Part shown: piece after piece, positions 1 through 12,400 of the stretch
Layout: each line of letters begins with the position of its first letter
Numbering within the stretch: the stretch's first letter is position 1
DNA from: Leucogyrophana mollusca
Taxonomy: Eukaryota; Basidiomycota; Agaricomycetes; Boletales
DNA: 64,000 nucleotides
Assembly: GCA_021014945.1 (NCBI GenBank)
Contig: MU266425.1
Location: forward strand, 31,999 to 95,998
Direction of reading: 5' to 3'
The notes under the pieces: model-generated
Database searches by the model: none
What the model was told of the DNA's origin: nothing
The model's input: the letters and a program-made list of their open reading frames with translations, nothing else
Program-made: the position numbers and the translations under genes

Positions 1-178
1 AGTGCAATGACGCACGAACCCCAGTTTTAAGGTTAGGGTTTGTCGGTCTTCAATCAACCACCCTGCTGACAAAGCCCTACTGCCTCATTCCCTGAGCCCA
101 ACTCACATTGTGGCGTACGAGCCTCTTGATCTTGTACTCTAATCCAGTCTCACTCTATCATCGTATCTCCCTTTCATC

Positions 179-805
179 ATGGTGAGCGTGGCCAATACAA
201 TTTAAATGAAACCTTCGTTCACGCATACCTCAGTCCACAAACTGCAGGAGGCGTCTCATCCGCGACTTCAAACGCTTGTCGAGTGACCCTCCCGGTGGCA
301 TCTCAGGCAGCCCATGCCCAGACAATATCATGGTATGGAACGCCGTCATTTTTGGCCCAGGTAAGTCATACTCACCCTTCGCCTCGATTTTGCGATGCTC
401 ACTCTCACCGAAGCCGACACGCCTTTCGAAGACGGCACTTTCAAACTTCTCCTCAACTTCGAGGAATCTTACCCCAACAAACCTCCCACCGTGAAATTCC
501 TTTCACGGATGTTCCACCCCAATGTCTACAATAATGGCGAGCTTTGCCTCGACATCCTCCAGAACCGATGGTCGCCGACGTACGACGTCGCCGCGATCCT
601 CACCTCAATACAAAGTCTCCTGCACGACCCGAATCCGAATAGCCCAGCTAACGCGGAAGCTGCGCAGCTGTATCGGGAAAATATGAAGGAGTATGTGAGG
701 CGCGTAAAGTCTACCGTGGAGGACAGTTGGCTGGATCCTGAGGAAAAACAAAAGATGATGGTCGATGGTGAGGTGGAAGGTGGCGCAGAGGCTGCGACTC
801 AGTGA
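179..805 (+). CDS. RAD6: Ubiquitin-conjugating enzyme E2, Rad6/Ubc2 type
   Basis: Predicted exons are 179-181, 234-360 and 414-805, giving 173 residues. The first exon is only the ATG; joining it to the acceptor at 231-233 gives [13 protein letters not shown], which matches the Rad6 N-terminus (MSTPARRRLMRDF). The UBC fold follows, with the HPN motif in FHPNVY and the active-site Cys in [14 protein letters not shown]. The tail after the DSW segment is short and Glu-rich, at the usual Rad6 length. In the family, Rad6 works with Rad18 on PCNA, with Bre1 on histone H2B and with Ubr1 in the N-degron pathway, in nucleus and cytosol. The start is supported by family alignment; the upstream in-frame alternative from 179 reads into a stop. 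It is convergent with HUB1. Confidence 0.95.
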
Positions 806-1384
806 TATGCGACTCTGGCTTATTGGATGTGGCTTGTGGTTATAATAATCGGTTCAACGTTGAAGCTGTAATGGATATTTGTTTCTCCGTGTTCATGATC
901 TCAAGGAATGGCAAGAACAACTTGGTGTGGCTCATGATCCGCCCCTCGCATCTAATCGCTGCTCGCTGAACCAGGCTGAGCCCGTCTGCCTGAATCAGGC
1001 TTCCGAGCCGCACACGTAAGTTCCCAACGCTCGCAACGATCGGGTTGCCCACTCCCCGCCTCGTGAGTTGTATATAGTCCATCTCGGGATGCGGAACTTT
1101 CTTGTTGAATTTTCTCACTTCTGTCTATTGCAAAAGATCGAACCGAGGGAAGTTCGCATCTGGAACTAAAAACAATGACGTGCAGAATTTTCTTGGAGTT
1201 TTTCAGACATATACCTGCGAGCCAGTCAGAACAAAATAGCCATCGGCACGCGGGCCAGCTTCGTTTGGGCTTCGTCATGGTTGCCGTTGGTGAGGGACCT
1301 CTTGCTGCGATGTGATACAGCAAACACACCACTTCAATAAAGTTGATACATTCCACATACGAATCGTGTCCAGCTTACAACACC
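806..1384. other. Convergent 3' intergenic region
   Basis: Space between the stop of RAD6 (+) and the stop of HUB1 (-). Open frames here are short and have no recognisable protein features. It probably holds the two 3' UTRs. No other element was seen. Confidence 0.5.
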
Positions 1385-1922
1385 TTAATACATCTCCAAG
1401 CTCATCCCGTCGTGAATTTCATAGTCGGACAGTGTGATGTGATCTTTATATATCGTGTACCTGGCGAACAAGTAGGGTTAGCGTCCAAATCACCAGAGCC
1501 AATCGTCAACGAGTTATGCTTCGAAAGGGCATCCAGTAGCACCATAAAATTGGGAAGTTTCTTTTGCGAGCCAGTAATGAACTTCTCGTGACCGGACGGA
1601 GGAGATCCAAATGTACGATACGCGATCCACTCACCATTTCTTCAACTGGATTTTTCTGAAATCCGTGCCTGTCTGAGCTGCAATGAGCTTCTTCAGGTCA
1701 CCCACAGTGTCATCGGGACTGCATTTGACTCGGACTAGCGATCAGTTGGAAAGAAGGATAGAGGTAGATGGCGAGTAGTCAGTCAAAGAGACGGCTGGGA
1801 GGATTTAGACTTGCGACTTCACCTTTCCTTCCGAGACGATCATTCGCAATAACCTGGGCTTTTGATTAGAGTCTGCTGAAATCCAACGCCTCTAGAATTG
1901 GACATACTTCTATGAGGGCCAT
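1385..1922 (-). CDS. HUB1: Ubiquitin-like modifier Hub1/UBL5
   Basis: Four small exons on the minus strand: 1922-1908, 1853-1823, 1734-1635 and 1460-1385. Together they encode 73 residues, exactly the family length. The product starts [15 protein letters not shown], continues with the hallmark [16 protein letters not shown], and ends in [13 protein letters not shown]. Introns of 54, 88 and 174 nt all have GT...AG ends and keep frame. Hub1 is a non-conjugated ubiquitin fold that binds HIND elements of the spliceosomal proteins Snu66/Prp38 and tunes 5' splice-site choice. It ends after a single C-terminal Tyr, where Hub1 proteins usually carry YY, and lacks the diglycine of conjugatable modifiers. 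No exon is long enough to show as a normal ORF, so it is easily missed. Confidence 0.93.
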
Positions 1923-2428
1923 GGCGGAGGTTTGGAGTTCGTTCCGGGTGCGGAGCAGGACTGCTGAGTGTCGCTTACCTAAGATGGAAAGCGGTGCTTT
2001 CAGGCATCCTCGCAAAAGCACATTTAGCCACTACTCCTGTGCATAATCATACATCAATCTCCCTGCTGAATTACATGATGCTGCAACATTGCCTCTGATT
2101 TTTTGCCACAGGATGCCAACAGCTTTCAACTTGTTGCATCTTTCGTTCACATGCCGTGACTATGCCTGACTGCCCATGACAAGGACACTGACAGTGATAT
2201 CCGCTGGCTATCGTATAAACATAGCTTTGACCTCGCACGTTTGCAGCCAATCACGTCACCTTGGTGGTCAAGGCCTCAACGCGTCTGGTCCAGCCAGCAC
2301 GGTCTCTACATACAAACGCGGTCTATCTCGTACAATATCCCTATGCTCTTGGTAGCTACAATAAATATGCGGTATCACCATAGATCGTTTTATGTGCGCG
2401 GGGTTACTTTGAACTACTGCCTTCCCAT
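1923..2428. other. Intergenic region: HUB1 promoter and 3' flank of the next gene
   Basis: Contains the upstream region of HUB1 (minus strand, to the right of its start) and the 3' flank of the Ser-rich GPI protein. No coding signal beyond short chance frames and no clear repeats were seen. Confidence 0.45.
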
Positions 2429-3015
2429 TCAAAATAACAGAGCGAGCAAGCCCGCGCATGCTCCCATAATTAAACCGGAGTCCACCTTCGTTCCCACAAC
2501 GGCCGCCCCAGTGCTCCCTGTCGCGCTAGGACTGGAGAGCGTTGAAGTGACCACAACCACGGAGGAAGGCGCTGAAGAGGTGGGAGCGGAAGACGTTACG
2601 GGTGCCGTAGAACTAGAGGGTGATGACGTGTAAGGGGCTGATGAAGCTGAGGTAGTGGTTACTATCGTGGTTACTGACGCTGTGTTAGTGCCAGATGATG
2701 CACTGGGCGTCCCGGATGCGCTAGAAACAATGGAAGAGACCACAGATGACTCTGAGGACAATACAGACGAAAGCGACGACAGCACGGAGGATGGTGCGCT
2801 GGAGAACGTGCTAGGTGGAGGACCACCTGAGCTGCGAGAGGAATCGATTGATTTAGCTGAAATAGGCCTCCGGGAACATGTAGAACTTACCCAGGGACTC
2901 CGCTCGGCAACACGTTGGACGTATGAGGTAGTATGCCGTCTGCGGGCTTTGCGGCTACGACAGAGCTTGCAATGAGCACGGAAAGCGTGAAAAGGTTCGT
3001 GTTCGTGAATTTCAT
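2429..3015 (-). CDS. Small Ser/Thr-rich GPI-anchored cell-wall protein
   Basis: Two exons, 3015-2891 and 2831-2429, give 175 residues. The N-terminus MKFTNTNLFTLSVLIASSVVAA is a good signal peptide with a likely cut after Ala. The body is almost entirely Ser/Thr/Val/Ala, typical of heavily O-glycosylated surface proteins. The C-terminus ends in a small-residue region and a hydrophobic tail (LIMGACAGLLALLF), the form of a GPI-attachment signal. The 59-nt intron has consensus ends (gtaagt...cgcag). No catalytic domain is present. Function is unknown; by composition it is a mannoprotein-like wall or plasma-membrane protein. It lies tail-to-head with LCL3 on the same strand, with its own promoter. 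Confidence 0.8.
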
Positions 3016-3323
3016 GGTAGTGGTTTGAGTTGAAAAGATGCAGTGCGCAGCAGTTGAATGACGAGAAAAGTGCCTAAGCTATATAAAGCTCCGACCATCA
3101 CTCATGTGGAGGAAAGAGACGGGCGAGGTAAATTAAAGGCGGTGGCACGGGGTAACTGTCAAAAGGTTATCCGCGTGGCTCTCGGAAATGCGGAGGTGGA
3201 GCGCCTATGTAGCTATAGAACAAGTGTTTCGGTCTCACAGTTGAGTAGAACTACAAGGGGAGGAGTACACGGCACATGACTCGACAACGGGGATGGAATC
3301 CCGGGACCTTCATCAGAAATGCG
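3016..3323 (-). promoter_or_regulatory. Promoter region of the GPI-anchored protein
   Basis: A TATA-like run (tatata at about 3080-3086, reading tttatata on the minus strand) sits roughly 65-70 nt upstream of the ATG at 3015. The rest is the 3' flank of LCL3. The assignment rests on position and motif only. Confidence 0.35.
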
Positions 3324-4504
3324 CTACCTCGATGACCACAGCCTTTTCATCCAATTGCTCACAGTGCTCCTGCCTGCCTCTGAGCCGGCCTTGCTTAGTT
3401 CACCTGCTTCAGCGGATTTTGATGACTGTGCATAGCGGCGTTTATACTGCGCTGGCGTCTCCCCTGCCGTACCAGACTTCCACATACCTCGCCGTGCGAC
3501 TCTACCTCAGAAATATGTCAGTACGAGATTACTTAGGTTCATCCGGAGACACGTACTTGGCAGCTGATTCCACCCTCAAAAATTCGTCTTTTCCGACGCT
3601 GCCGTACTCAGCGCCAGCTTGCTCGTATGTCGTCACCCACCCAGCCTTGAGCATCCCCAACGCAAGGCTCTTCCCCGATACCAAGAAACCAGGAAGAAAT
3701 CGAGGCGGATGCGCGACTACCGACACCTGCATGACCTATTTCAAACGCGCAAATTTAATTTACGTGTTCAATACACGCACGACCCGGGAATACTGATCAC
3801 GCCGTATGAGCTGGCAGTACATTGTCTTGCCCTCGATTTGGCCCTTCAACCAAGCTAAACTCTCAGCAGCGTAAGGTTGTGCCGGTCGGCCGAAATGTGC
3901 AGCCTGAAGGCTATGAATATTAAGTAGCTAGCTGTGAAATATGCCTACCTCAGGGGCATCTACACCGGCGATGCGTATGTGAATCGTCTGGTCCTTCAAT
4001 TCTGGGCTGAGATCAGTTGCGGGAATCATGGCCCTAGCATATATACAGCCACCTTTGCTCAAAGACGGGACTCTCCTGAATTTCAAAGGCCATCTCCAGC
4101 CTATTCCTGGGGTGTGGTAGAGCCTGAAATTATCTGCGTCGCCTACACTACCTCGACCTCAATCAGCACCCTCGTCCTGAATACTACTCACATTTGAATC
4201 CTCGGACACACCTGGTAACCACGCCTTTTATCCATCGTTTCCGCGCCAGCACGTCCGGAGTAATCCACTCAGACGTTCTTAGTCGCCGAAAATATCTCCG
4301 GTACGTGAAGGCGGCTGCAAGCGTTGAGACAGAACCGAGGGCGAACGCGGAGAGCGCGATGACCGTGATCGGCCGCGACACAAGTTCATTGGCTCGGCTT
4401 CTGAGCCTGTTCTTGATGTTATTCTTGGCTGCTGCTAAGCCCTCAGACTTGGGCTGAGATGGGGATTGACTGGGTTCACGAGACGGCCATGAGAGTAAGG
4501 GCAT
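3324..4504 (-). CDS. LCL3: LCL3-type membrane-anchored thermonuclease (SNase domain)
   Basis: Six exons: 4504-4212, 4147-4053, 4001-3949, 3903-3781, 3735-3557 and 3501-3324, about 306 residues. A hydrophobic helix ([13 protein letters not shown]) precedes the family signature [18 protein letters not shown]. The SNase domain follows with [51 protein letters not shown] and EQAGAEYG, which include the Asp/Arg/Glu positions used by staphylococcal-type nucleases. LCL3 is usually a mitochondrial or membrane-anchored nuclease linked to chronological lifespan in yeast. The second intron (51 nt, 4052-4002) is a multiple of three without stops; splicing it gives the family-like [11 protein letters not shown], so it was treated as an intron. 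Start chosen at MPLLSWPS, which resembles other LCL3 starts. Confidence 0.9.
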
Positions 4505-4698
4505 AAGAGCAGAGGGTGTGACGTGAACACGTGAGCTCGCGCCGCGGTATTCCATTCGCCTGCACAGCAACCCGGAACGAGGGTCTCATAACACTGGTTG
4601 CAATATGCACCAATGTACATCATACTCTTGAGCTCTGAGATCTACGGCATGTGATCTTTTGCGAACCTATTCTACGACATGAAGTAAAACGAGGGACC

Positions 4699-7600
4699 TC
4701 ACTCCGGGATCGTGCCATTGAGCCTGAAGTCCCTGCTGCTAGCTCCGACAGAGAACGCAATCGTTCCGTTAGGCTTCGCCCATCCTTGCCTGACAACATC
4801 CCAGATAGACAGATCATAACGAGAGAGCGTAATAGAAGCCCTCTGGGTTTCACCAGGGGATAACTCGATGTTTGTGAATCCCTTCAAGATTGAAGGGGGT
4901 TCCATCGCTGAGGCGGGGTGGTGGAGGTATAGTTGGGGAATCTGTACGAAAAACGCCAGCGTTAAACTACTGAAATCACACCAAGGGAGTACAACAAGCG
5001 CACCTCTCCACCATAGACGGCACCAGTGTTCTGGACGTTGAATGTCACTTGGTAAGCGGGCATGTGCAACCTATGATGATATTCGATCAGCTTCATTAAA
5101 CACAATGTTGCAGCACCCGATGCTACACACCAGAGAGCTGTCGAGGATCCCTCAGCAATCGGGGACGCTCCCCCGTTCTCCCAGTTGTTGACCAAGTCGG
5201 TCTCGGCATAGTCCAGAGGAGCGACCTTCGTGATTGCGAGGTCCGAGAACTCAAAGGTCGTGTAGCTGAGGCCAAAGCCGAACTCGTAGCGAGGAGTAAT
5301 ATTCATCTGTAAGGTTTATTTAATTCAGTTCTTCCTCAAATTGGTAGATAGGGATACGCACCGCATCGAACCAGCGATAATCAATCATGAGGCTAGACAC
5401 AACTAGGTCAGCTCGTCCTGGCTTTTCTCACCGGAAGCTAAGCGTACCCTTCTGTGTAATTGATGGACAGAATGTCGGCTTCCGTCCCACCTAGCACGAG
5501 CTGGGCGGGGTAGTCCATCGGGCTCTTGGCAAGAGTATAGGGGAGCTTGCCAGACGGGTTCCAGTTACCGTACAAGATGTCCATGATGGCGTTTCCCGCC
5601 TCATTCCCACCAAGAGAAGCCCAAACGACCTGCATCAATATCATTCAGCTCGCGAAGCAGTGCCAAACAGATAGAATGAAACCCACAGCGGTGACGTTCG
5701 GGTGCTCGATCCAGGGTTCCAAAATCAAAGGACCAACACTGTTGGTCACAACGATTGTGTTGTTGTTCTGAGCGGCAACGGCAAGGATGAGATCGTCTCC
5801 CTGGTGCCATGCTGTCAGATTTTGTCTGTCACCGGCATTGCCATCAACAGTGATGTAGCCCTATGCAAAGGCAGTTAGCAATAGCCTTTAGCCACCTGTC
5901 AAAGCCTCATACTTCGCCAGAGTCCGAGTTGACGAATACGATAGCGACCTCCATTCCGATGACATCGTTTCCAGCCGCATCGAGGTCCCAGTCGTTAAAG
6001 TTCCAGAATACACTGGTTTGATCCTCTCTGGCTCTTGCTTGGATGGCTTCGTATGGCTGGAGGCAGAATCAGACGGCTATATTGTTCAAAAATTATGGTC
6101 ACCCACTGATATAAGATAAGTGAAATTGTCCGTCCTGAAAAACAAACCAGTCAAGACGGGCTGAACAGATAGACAAAACTACACACCCTGATCCCCAGCC
6201 CATGGCCAGAATACCGCTAGGATCGCCACCTTGATCTACATACTCATTGGGACCAGAAGTTGGTGGTCCCGCATCGCTTCCCACCAGCACGAGACTCCTG
6301 GGTTTATCAAGAGGCAGCACTCCGCGCTCGTTCTTGAGAAGTACAGTACCCGCTGCACCGATCTCTCTCACGACTGTGTAATGGTCGCTCTGTACATTAA
6401 TGTGGAAGTTCGTGGCGGGGTCGAGGGGGTCATTCATGTTGAAGCTAACGGGGGGGTAGTCCTCGTCTTGATGCATGTAGTACCATGCGGCGACGATGCG
6501 GGTGGCCATATCGTCGAGACGCTCCATCGAGATCGTGTCGTTCATTACGAACGCGGTCAGGTTTCCACCGAAGTAGGACGCGTTTTCGCCGAAGTTAATG
6601 CCTCCAGGCATTGTCATCTAAAGGCAGGCTGAGTCGTATTGTTGGACATATCTGTCGCGACATGGAAACTTACGTCTAGCCCAGCGACGGCAGACAGGGT
6701 CGCCATCGTAGCAGTCCAGTCGGATTGAACGTCTATGTCGATATATTAGAAGATGGATGGCTATAGCGGTGAATGTACGTACAGCCTTGGAAGCCGATCT
6801 CGCGTTTCATCATGTCATTGAGTGTCTTGTTGTTGTTGCAAGCGTAAGTGTCGTTGATCAAGTCTACCAACTGGATGAGCCCAGTCGTAAGACGTTGTGA
6901 AAGTAAGCAGCACTCACTATAACTGCACATTACGGATGACACGCCACCCATAACAGCACGCATGAAGGGCTGAGCGTAAATCTCGTGTTCAGTTCGGTCG
7001 TCGACATTGGAGGACTCCATGGTACGTTTCCACTCTTGCTCACTACGACGATTATCAGTAAGAGATTCTGCATCAAACCGTCCATGGTCTCAACTTGTTG
7101 ATGTAGTGCTTTGCAGTAGCCTGGACACCTCCAGCCTGCATGCCAAGAACGGTCTCGTGGGCGGTCTCGCCGGAGAGGAATGGGTCAGCGCCGAATCCTT
7201 CCCAGTTTCGACCTCCTTGTGCGATACGACCCATGTTCATCATTGGCCCAAGTGCGACATGTGCGCCTTTGCCCTTGAACTCTGAGCCCATGTAAAGACC
7301 TCTCGTACGCATTAAGGCGCGATTCCAGCTAAATTAATTATGAGGAGTCATTCTAAAGTTCGGATTGGGGAGGGACGTACGTGGATGCCGTTGTGATACC
7401 GGCAGGGAATGCAGTAACGAAGTCGGTGTAGCGAACACCAAGTGGCGAATCCTGGCATTGCGTTGTGTTTAGCCCAAGGTCGGCAAGGCATTATGGAACA
7501 TGGTCTTTACCTCCAAGCAAAGACCCGGGAAGCCCCCGACAGCGCCGATATTGCCGACACACAGCCCATCGATACCAGTGGTAAGATTGACTTTATCCCA

Positions 7601-8052
7601 AATGGTGAAGTTGGCAATCTGGGCTTAAGATATCAGCATTGCAACCCAAGCAAATGGGCTCGCTTCCGCCTTCCCTCGGCGGACAGCTGAGAGGATGAAC
7701 TGACCAGTGCTTGCGCCTTGGCGTGTGCAACAGCCCACGCAGGTCCAAAGTCTGGGACAATCTGAGGATCGGCGCTGACTGGGGGTGGATACAAGGGATC
7801 TGTAGCCGGGAATACAGGTGGGTCTGGAGCCAGCGATGGCGTCGGCCACGGACTGAAAGTGTACTCGGATATGGGAAGGGTCAAAGGTCCCGTCTCGGTA
7901 GCCAACCCCGGAATAGCAGTGAACGCTGAGCCCGATGTGGTGGCGGACGAGGTCGTTGCAAGCGTGCTAGAAGTCGAACTGGCACTGCCAGTCGACTGCC
8001 CTGTCACCAATGGCAGGAGCAGCAAAACCGACGACAGCCTGTGAGACCTCAT
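4699..8052 (-). CDS. GH3 beta-glucosidase, copy 1
   Basis: Secreted glycoside hydrolase family 3 enzyme releasing terminal beta-D-glucose from cello-oligosaccharides. It runs from the ATG at 8052 to the stop at 4699, in about 16 exons matching copy 3. The first exon (8052-7705, 116 codons) has a signal peptide (LSSVLLLLPLVTG) and a short Ser/Thr-rich linker. Visible landmarks: [27 protein letters not shown], the nucleophile Asp in [24 protein letters not shown] with the candidate acid/base Glu, [11 protein letters not shown], and the FN3-like end MEPPSILKGFTN...DFRLNGTIPE. Apparent frame breaks are short introns; each junction checked (for example L-W-L-H near 5100 and E-I-P-Q near 4960) restores frame. 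Intact, in tandem with copy 2. Substrate preference cannot be read from sequence. Confidence 0.9.
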
Positions 8053-9443
8053 ACTGACAAACGGGGACAGTCAGGGATGCATAGGTAGTGGCCGCGTTAT
8101 AACAGGTCTACATCCGGTGTCCCGTGTTCCAACTCGCCGCCATGCTGCAGGTCATGTTTATGGAAAGCTGATGTAAATGCCAAAGGCATCTCTGCAAAAC
8201 TCATGTTCTATCGCCACCCCGATCTAATTGTAGAAAGGTGACATACCAGTCTCATCGTTGCCGCGGTGGCACTCCGTACGCTCGAGGCGAAAAAGATTCC
8301 GGGAATGAGGACGGGGGAAATTCGGGGGATGATGACATCTTCTAAGCCTGCAGGCTGAAATTCGAAGTGCACAACCATCGATACGCACTCACATCACCAC
8401 TACATGAACTCCCGTAGTTGTGCCAAAGTGGGTTTTTCGGACAATTGAGTAAATCGGTAGAGTCGGGCGCATAAGCCGACCTGGAAAGTTTGGGCTGATA
8501 GTCTGGAATCGGGAAAGAAGCCTGACTGACATCCGGTGTAAGGGTTTCAGCGTGCTGAGTATTATATCTCCTCGGGTTGTGCGGAATGAAGTTTGACAGC
8601 CAGGAAATATCCAATAGCCAGCGAGCGATAAGAGCCCCTTGGAAGTTGAACAATATTGACAGGTAGGTATGTCGGACTGATAAAGTGGGTGAAATGGTAT
8701 GGTTCTCCTCACATATCCCGTGACACTGCACACGCGGAGCAGGTACGAGCGAGAAGGTTTGGGTTCTGTTCAATATTTTTACCCTGGATTACGCTCGTTG
8801 GCCATTTGCCCTAATCAGATAGGACACGATGTGCTGAAAGGGTGGCTCCCCTGGCACACATCGCGGGCAGAAACGAGGGAACGCACGTAAATTAAGCAGT
8901 GGTGCAGACTTGATCCACGACATTGACCACGGTGTGTCTAACGTTGGTCTACAGTAACGACCTCTCCTGAACAGCGTCGGACCCTGGAAGGCAAATGCGG
9001 AGCCCCAGTGTGCCCACGCTCCAAATAACCTGCATGTGGGAGATCTTGTTCGGCGCTCACACGTTTCGCGGTAGAGAAGTCTGGTGTGCGTCCATCTCGG
9101 AGTCGAGGAGGGTGTGATGAACGACGAATTATTGGAGAAGACTCGAGACTACGTCCAAGCTTCAGTGTTACTGATTGTTGGATTCAGTCGGAAGTTGTCA
9201 AATTTTTGTAATGCTCACTGTTGGAGTGAAGACAAGAGGGGAATTCCGGCGGAATGGAACCTTTTCCTTCTTTTGGGTGTGATGGAGCTAGCCTGAGCGG
9301 CGGCGAGGCCACGTGATCTCTGGTAACTCTGACAATAGAAACTGATATTGGCGAGCCTCCGAACGGGCGTATGGGAATCATAGTGGTGTTCAAATTTGCA
9401 GGCCAGTATGTGAAAGAAGTGTTTTTTAATGTTAAAGTTCCAC
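8053..9443 (-). promoter_or_regulatory. Copy 1 beta-glucosidase promoter and 3' flank of copy 2
   Basis: Bases about 8053-8850 resemble the region upstream of copy 2 (12913-13620). Both share a start-proximal block (actgacaaacgggg), a TTATAA core about 45 nt upstream of the ATG, a segment containing caggtcatgttta, and more distal blocks (ggtcagtcg-like and cgtgacactg-like segments). This indicates that the tandem duplication carried more than 0.7 kb of upstream DNA. About 8900-9443 is the 3' flank of copy 2 with no recognisable gene. Confidence 0.55.
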
Positions 9444-12400
9444 TCATGCAGACTCTGGGATCGTTCCATTGAGCCTGAAGTCCCTGCTGCTAGCTCCAAC
9501 AGAGAACGCAATCGTCCCGTTCGGCCTCGCCCATCCCTGCCTGACGACGTCCCAGATAGACACATCATACCGCGAGAGCGTGATCGAGGACTTCTGCGTT
9601 TCACCAGGTGATAATTCGATGTTTGTGAATCCCTTCAAGATCGAAGGAGGCTCCATCGCCGAGGCCGGGTGGTGGAGGTATAGCTGTGGAATCTGCGGGA
9701 GCCGTGATCAGTGTTGACCACAGATGGAAAGAATTGAGACTGGCACACCTCTCCGCCGTAGACGGAGCCAGTGTTCTTGACATTGAATGTAACCTGGTAA
9801 GCAGGCATGTGGAGCCTGTTATGATACCTGATTAGTCCCTGAAATAGTGCCTTAAAACCCCACGGTACGCACCAGAGGGCTGTCGAAGATCCCTCAGCAA
9901 TCGGGGATGCCCCTCCATCTTCCCAGTTGTTGATTAAGTCAGTCTCGGCGTAATCCAGAGGAGACACTTTCGTTATACTGAGGTCCGAGAACTCAAAGGT
10001 TGTGTAACTGAGACCGAAACCAAATTCGTAGCGAGGGGTGATGTTCATCTAAGGAGGTAGATTAGAATTTGGTAAAAGTGAAAGAATAGGCAGCAACGCG
10101 TACCGCGTCGAACCAGCGATAGTCGATCATGAGGCTAAAGAAAGTAAGTCAGTTTATCCGACCCTGTTCTCTGCCACCAAGAGAACCTTACCCTTCGGTG
10201 TAGTTAATAGACAGAATGTCAGTAGCCGTTCCCCCAAGCACGAGTGGGGCGGGGTAGTCCATCTGACTCTTCGCGATGGTATACGGAAGTTTTCCGGACG
10301 GGTTCCAGTTGCCATACAAGATGTCCATGATAGCGTTACCTGCTTCATTTCCACCAAGTGAAGCCCAAACAACCTGGGTACAAAATATGTGAGCTCGTAG
10401 AATATCTTGACAGGGACGTCGGGGGGACTGACGGCGGTAACATTGGGGTGCTCAACCCAGGGTTCGATGATCAGCGGGCCAACGCTGTTAGTCACGACGA
10501 TAGTGTTGTTGTTTTGAGCCGCAACAGCCAGAATCAGATCGTCTCCCTGGTGCCATGCCGTCAGATTCTGTCGGTCGCCTGCATTTCCATCCACAGTTAT
10601 GTACCCCTGTTCGACAATCGTTAGTGAGACTTGGAAGGTACAAAGAAATATACATACTTCGCCGGAATCCGAGTTGACGAAGACGATGGCCACCTCCATT
10701 CCTATAACATCGTTTCCAGCTGCGTCGAGGTCCCAGTCGTTGAAATTCCAGAATACACTAGTTTGATCCTCTCTAGCCCTCGCTTGTATGGCTTCGTATG
10801 GCTAGTGACGATATGAGACATCCGTGCCGGCGAAGAGAGCCCATACTCACAGAAATGAGATACGTGAAGTTGTCTGTTCTAAAGAAGACGTCAGCGAATC
10901 AGGACGGGGCAGCAAGGAAAAATACACACCCAGAACCCCAGCCCATGGCCAGGATACCGCTGGGATCGCCACCCTGATCGACATACTCATTCGGTCCTGA
11001 AGTTGGTGGCCCCGCATCGCTTCCCACCATCACAAGAGTCTTCGGCTTATCTAGAGGCAGCACTCCACGCTCATTCTTGAGTAAAACAGTTCCCGCGGCT
11101 CCGATCTCTCTGACCACCTTATAGTGGTCGCTCTGCACGTTGACGTGGAAATTCGTCGCAGGATCGAGGGGGTCATTTGTGTTGAAGCTGAGGGGGGGAT
11201 AGTTTTCGTCTTGATGCATGAAATACCACGAGGTGACAACACGAGTAGCCATGTCATCGAGACGCTCCATTGAGATAGTGTCGTTCATCACGAACGCAAC
11301 GAGGTCTTCGCCGAAGTAGGAATCGTCGCCTCCGGGCATTGTCACCTGCACGCGGGACATGTTCAACACTCGCATGGTGTTTTCGAGTGCTAGTACTCAC
11401 ATCAAGTCCGACTGCAGCAGAAAGGGTGGCCATTGTGGCACCCCAATCGGATTGGATAACTGTGCACCAGTTTGCTAGGAGTCAGGATTACGAATGATTG
11501 TCGCACTAAGTATACATACACCCTTGGAAGCCAATCTCGCGTTTCATCATGTCATTGAGAGTCTTGTTATTGTTGCAAGCATATGTGTCGTTGATCAAAT
11601 CTACGAAGTAGATGAGTCCACTCGAAGGGCACCGAGGTCAACAAACTCACTATAGCTGCACATCACAGACGAGACGCCACCCATGACAGCACGCATGAAG
11701 GGTTGGGCGTATATCTCATGTTCGGTCCTATCGTCGACGTTGGAAGACTCCATGGTGCGCTTCCACTCCTGCTCGCTGTGACGATTGTTAGCAATGATCC
11801 TTCATCATTGTAACCGAGACCTTAACTTGTTGATATAATGTTTTGCGGTTGCTTGGACACCTCCGGCCTGCATACCCAACACGGTCTCATGTGCAGTCTC
11901 ACCTGAGAGATATGGGTCGGCGCCGAATCCCTCCCAATTCCGGCCTCCTTGTGGGACACGTCCCATGTTCATCATCGGGCCTAGTGCAATGTTTGCGCCT
12001 TTGCCCTTAAATTCCTGGCCCATATAGAGGCCCCGTGTGCGCATCAAGGCGCGATTCCAGCTGAAGATGCGAATCATGAGCTTTAGTTTGGTTTCAGGAG
12101 TAGGACATACGTAGACGCCGTGGTGATTCCGGCAGGGAACGCAGTGACGAAGTCGGTCTCGCGAACGCCGAGGGGTGAGTCCTACATTTATACCCATGCT
12201 CAGCTCGATTGACAATATTTGAAAGAGAATATTGTCTGACTTCCAAGCAAAGACCCGGGAAAGGGCCAACTGCGCCAATGTTGCCGACACAGCGCCCATT
12301 GATACCGGTGGTAATGTTGACCTTGTCCCAAACTGTGAAATTGGCAATCTATGTGGAAAAAATAAGCTGTGTGAGCTGTCGGTGTCGGAAGCTGGTTGAT

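Noticed and set aside
3293..3796. Plus-strand open frame of 167 codons
   Set aside because: It lies antisense to LCL3 exons, which match a known family exactly; the frame is a shadow.
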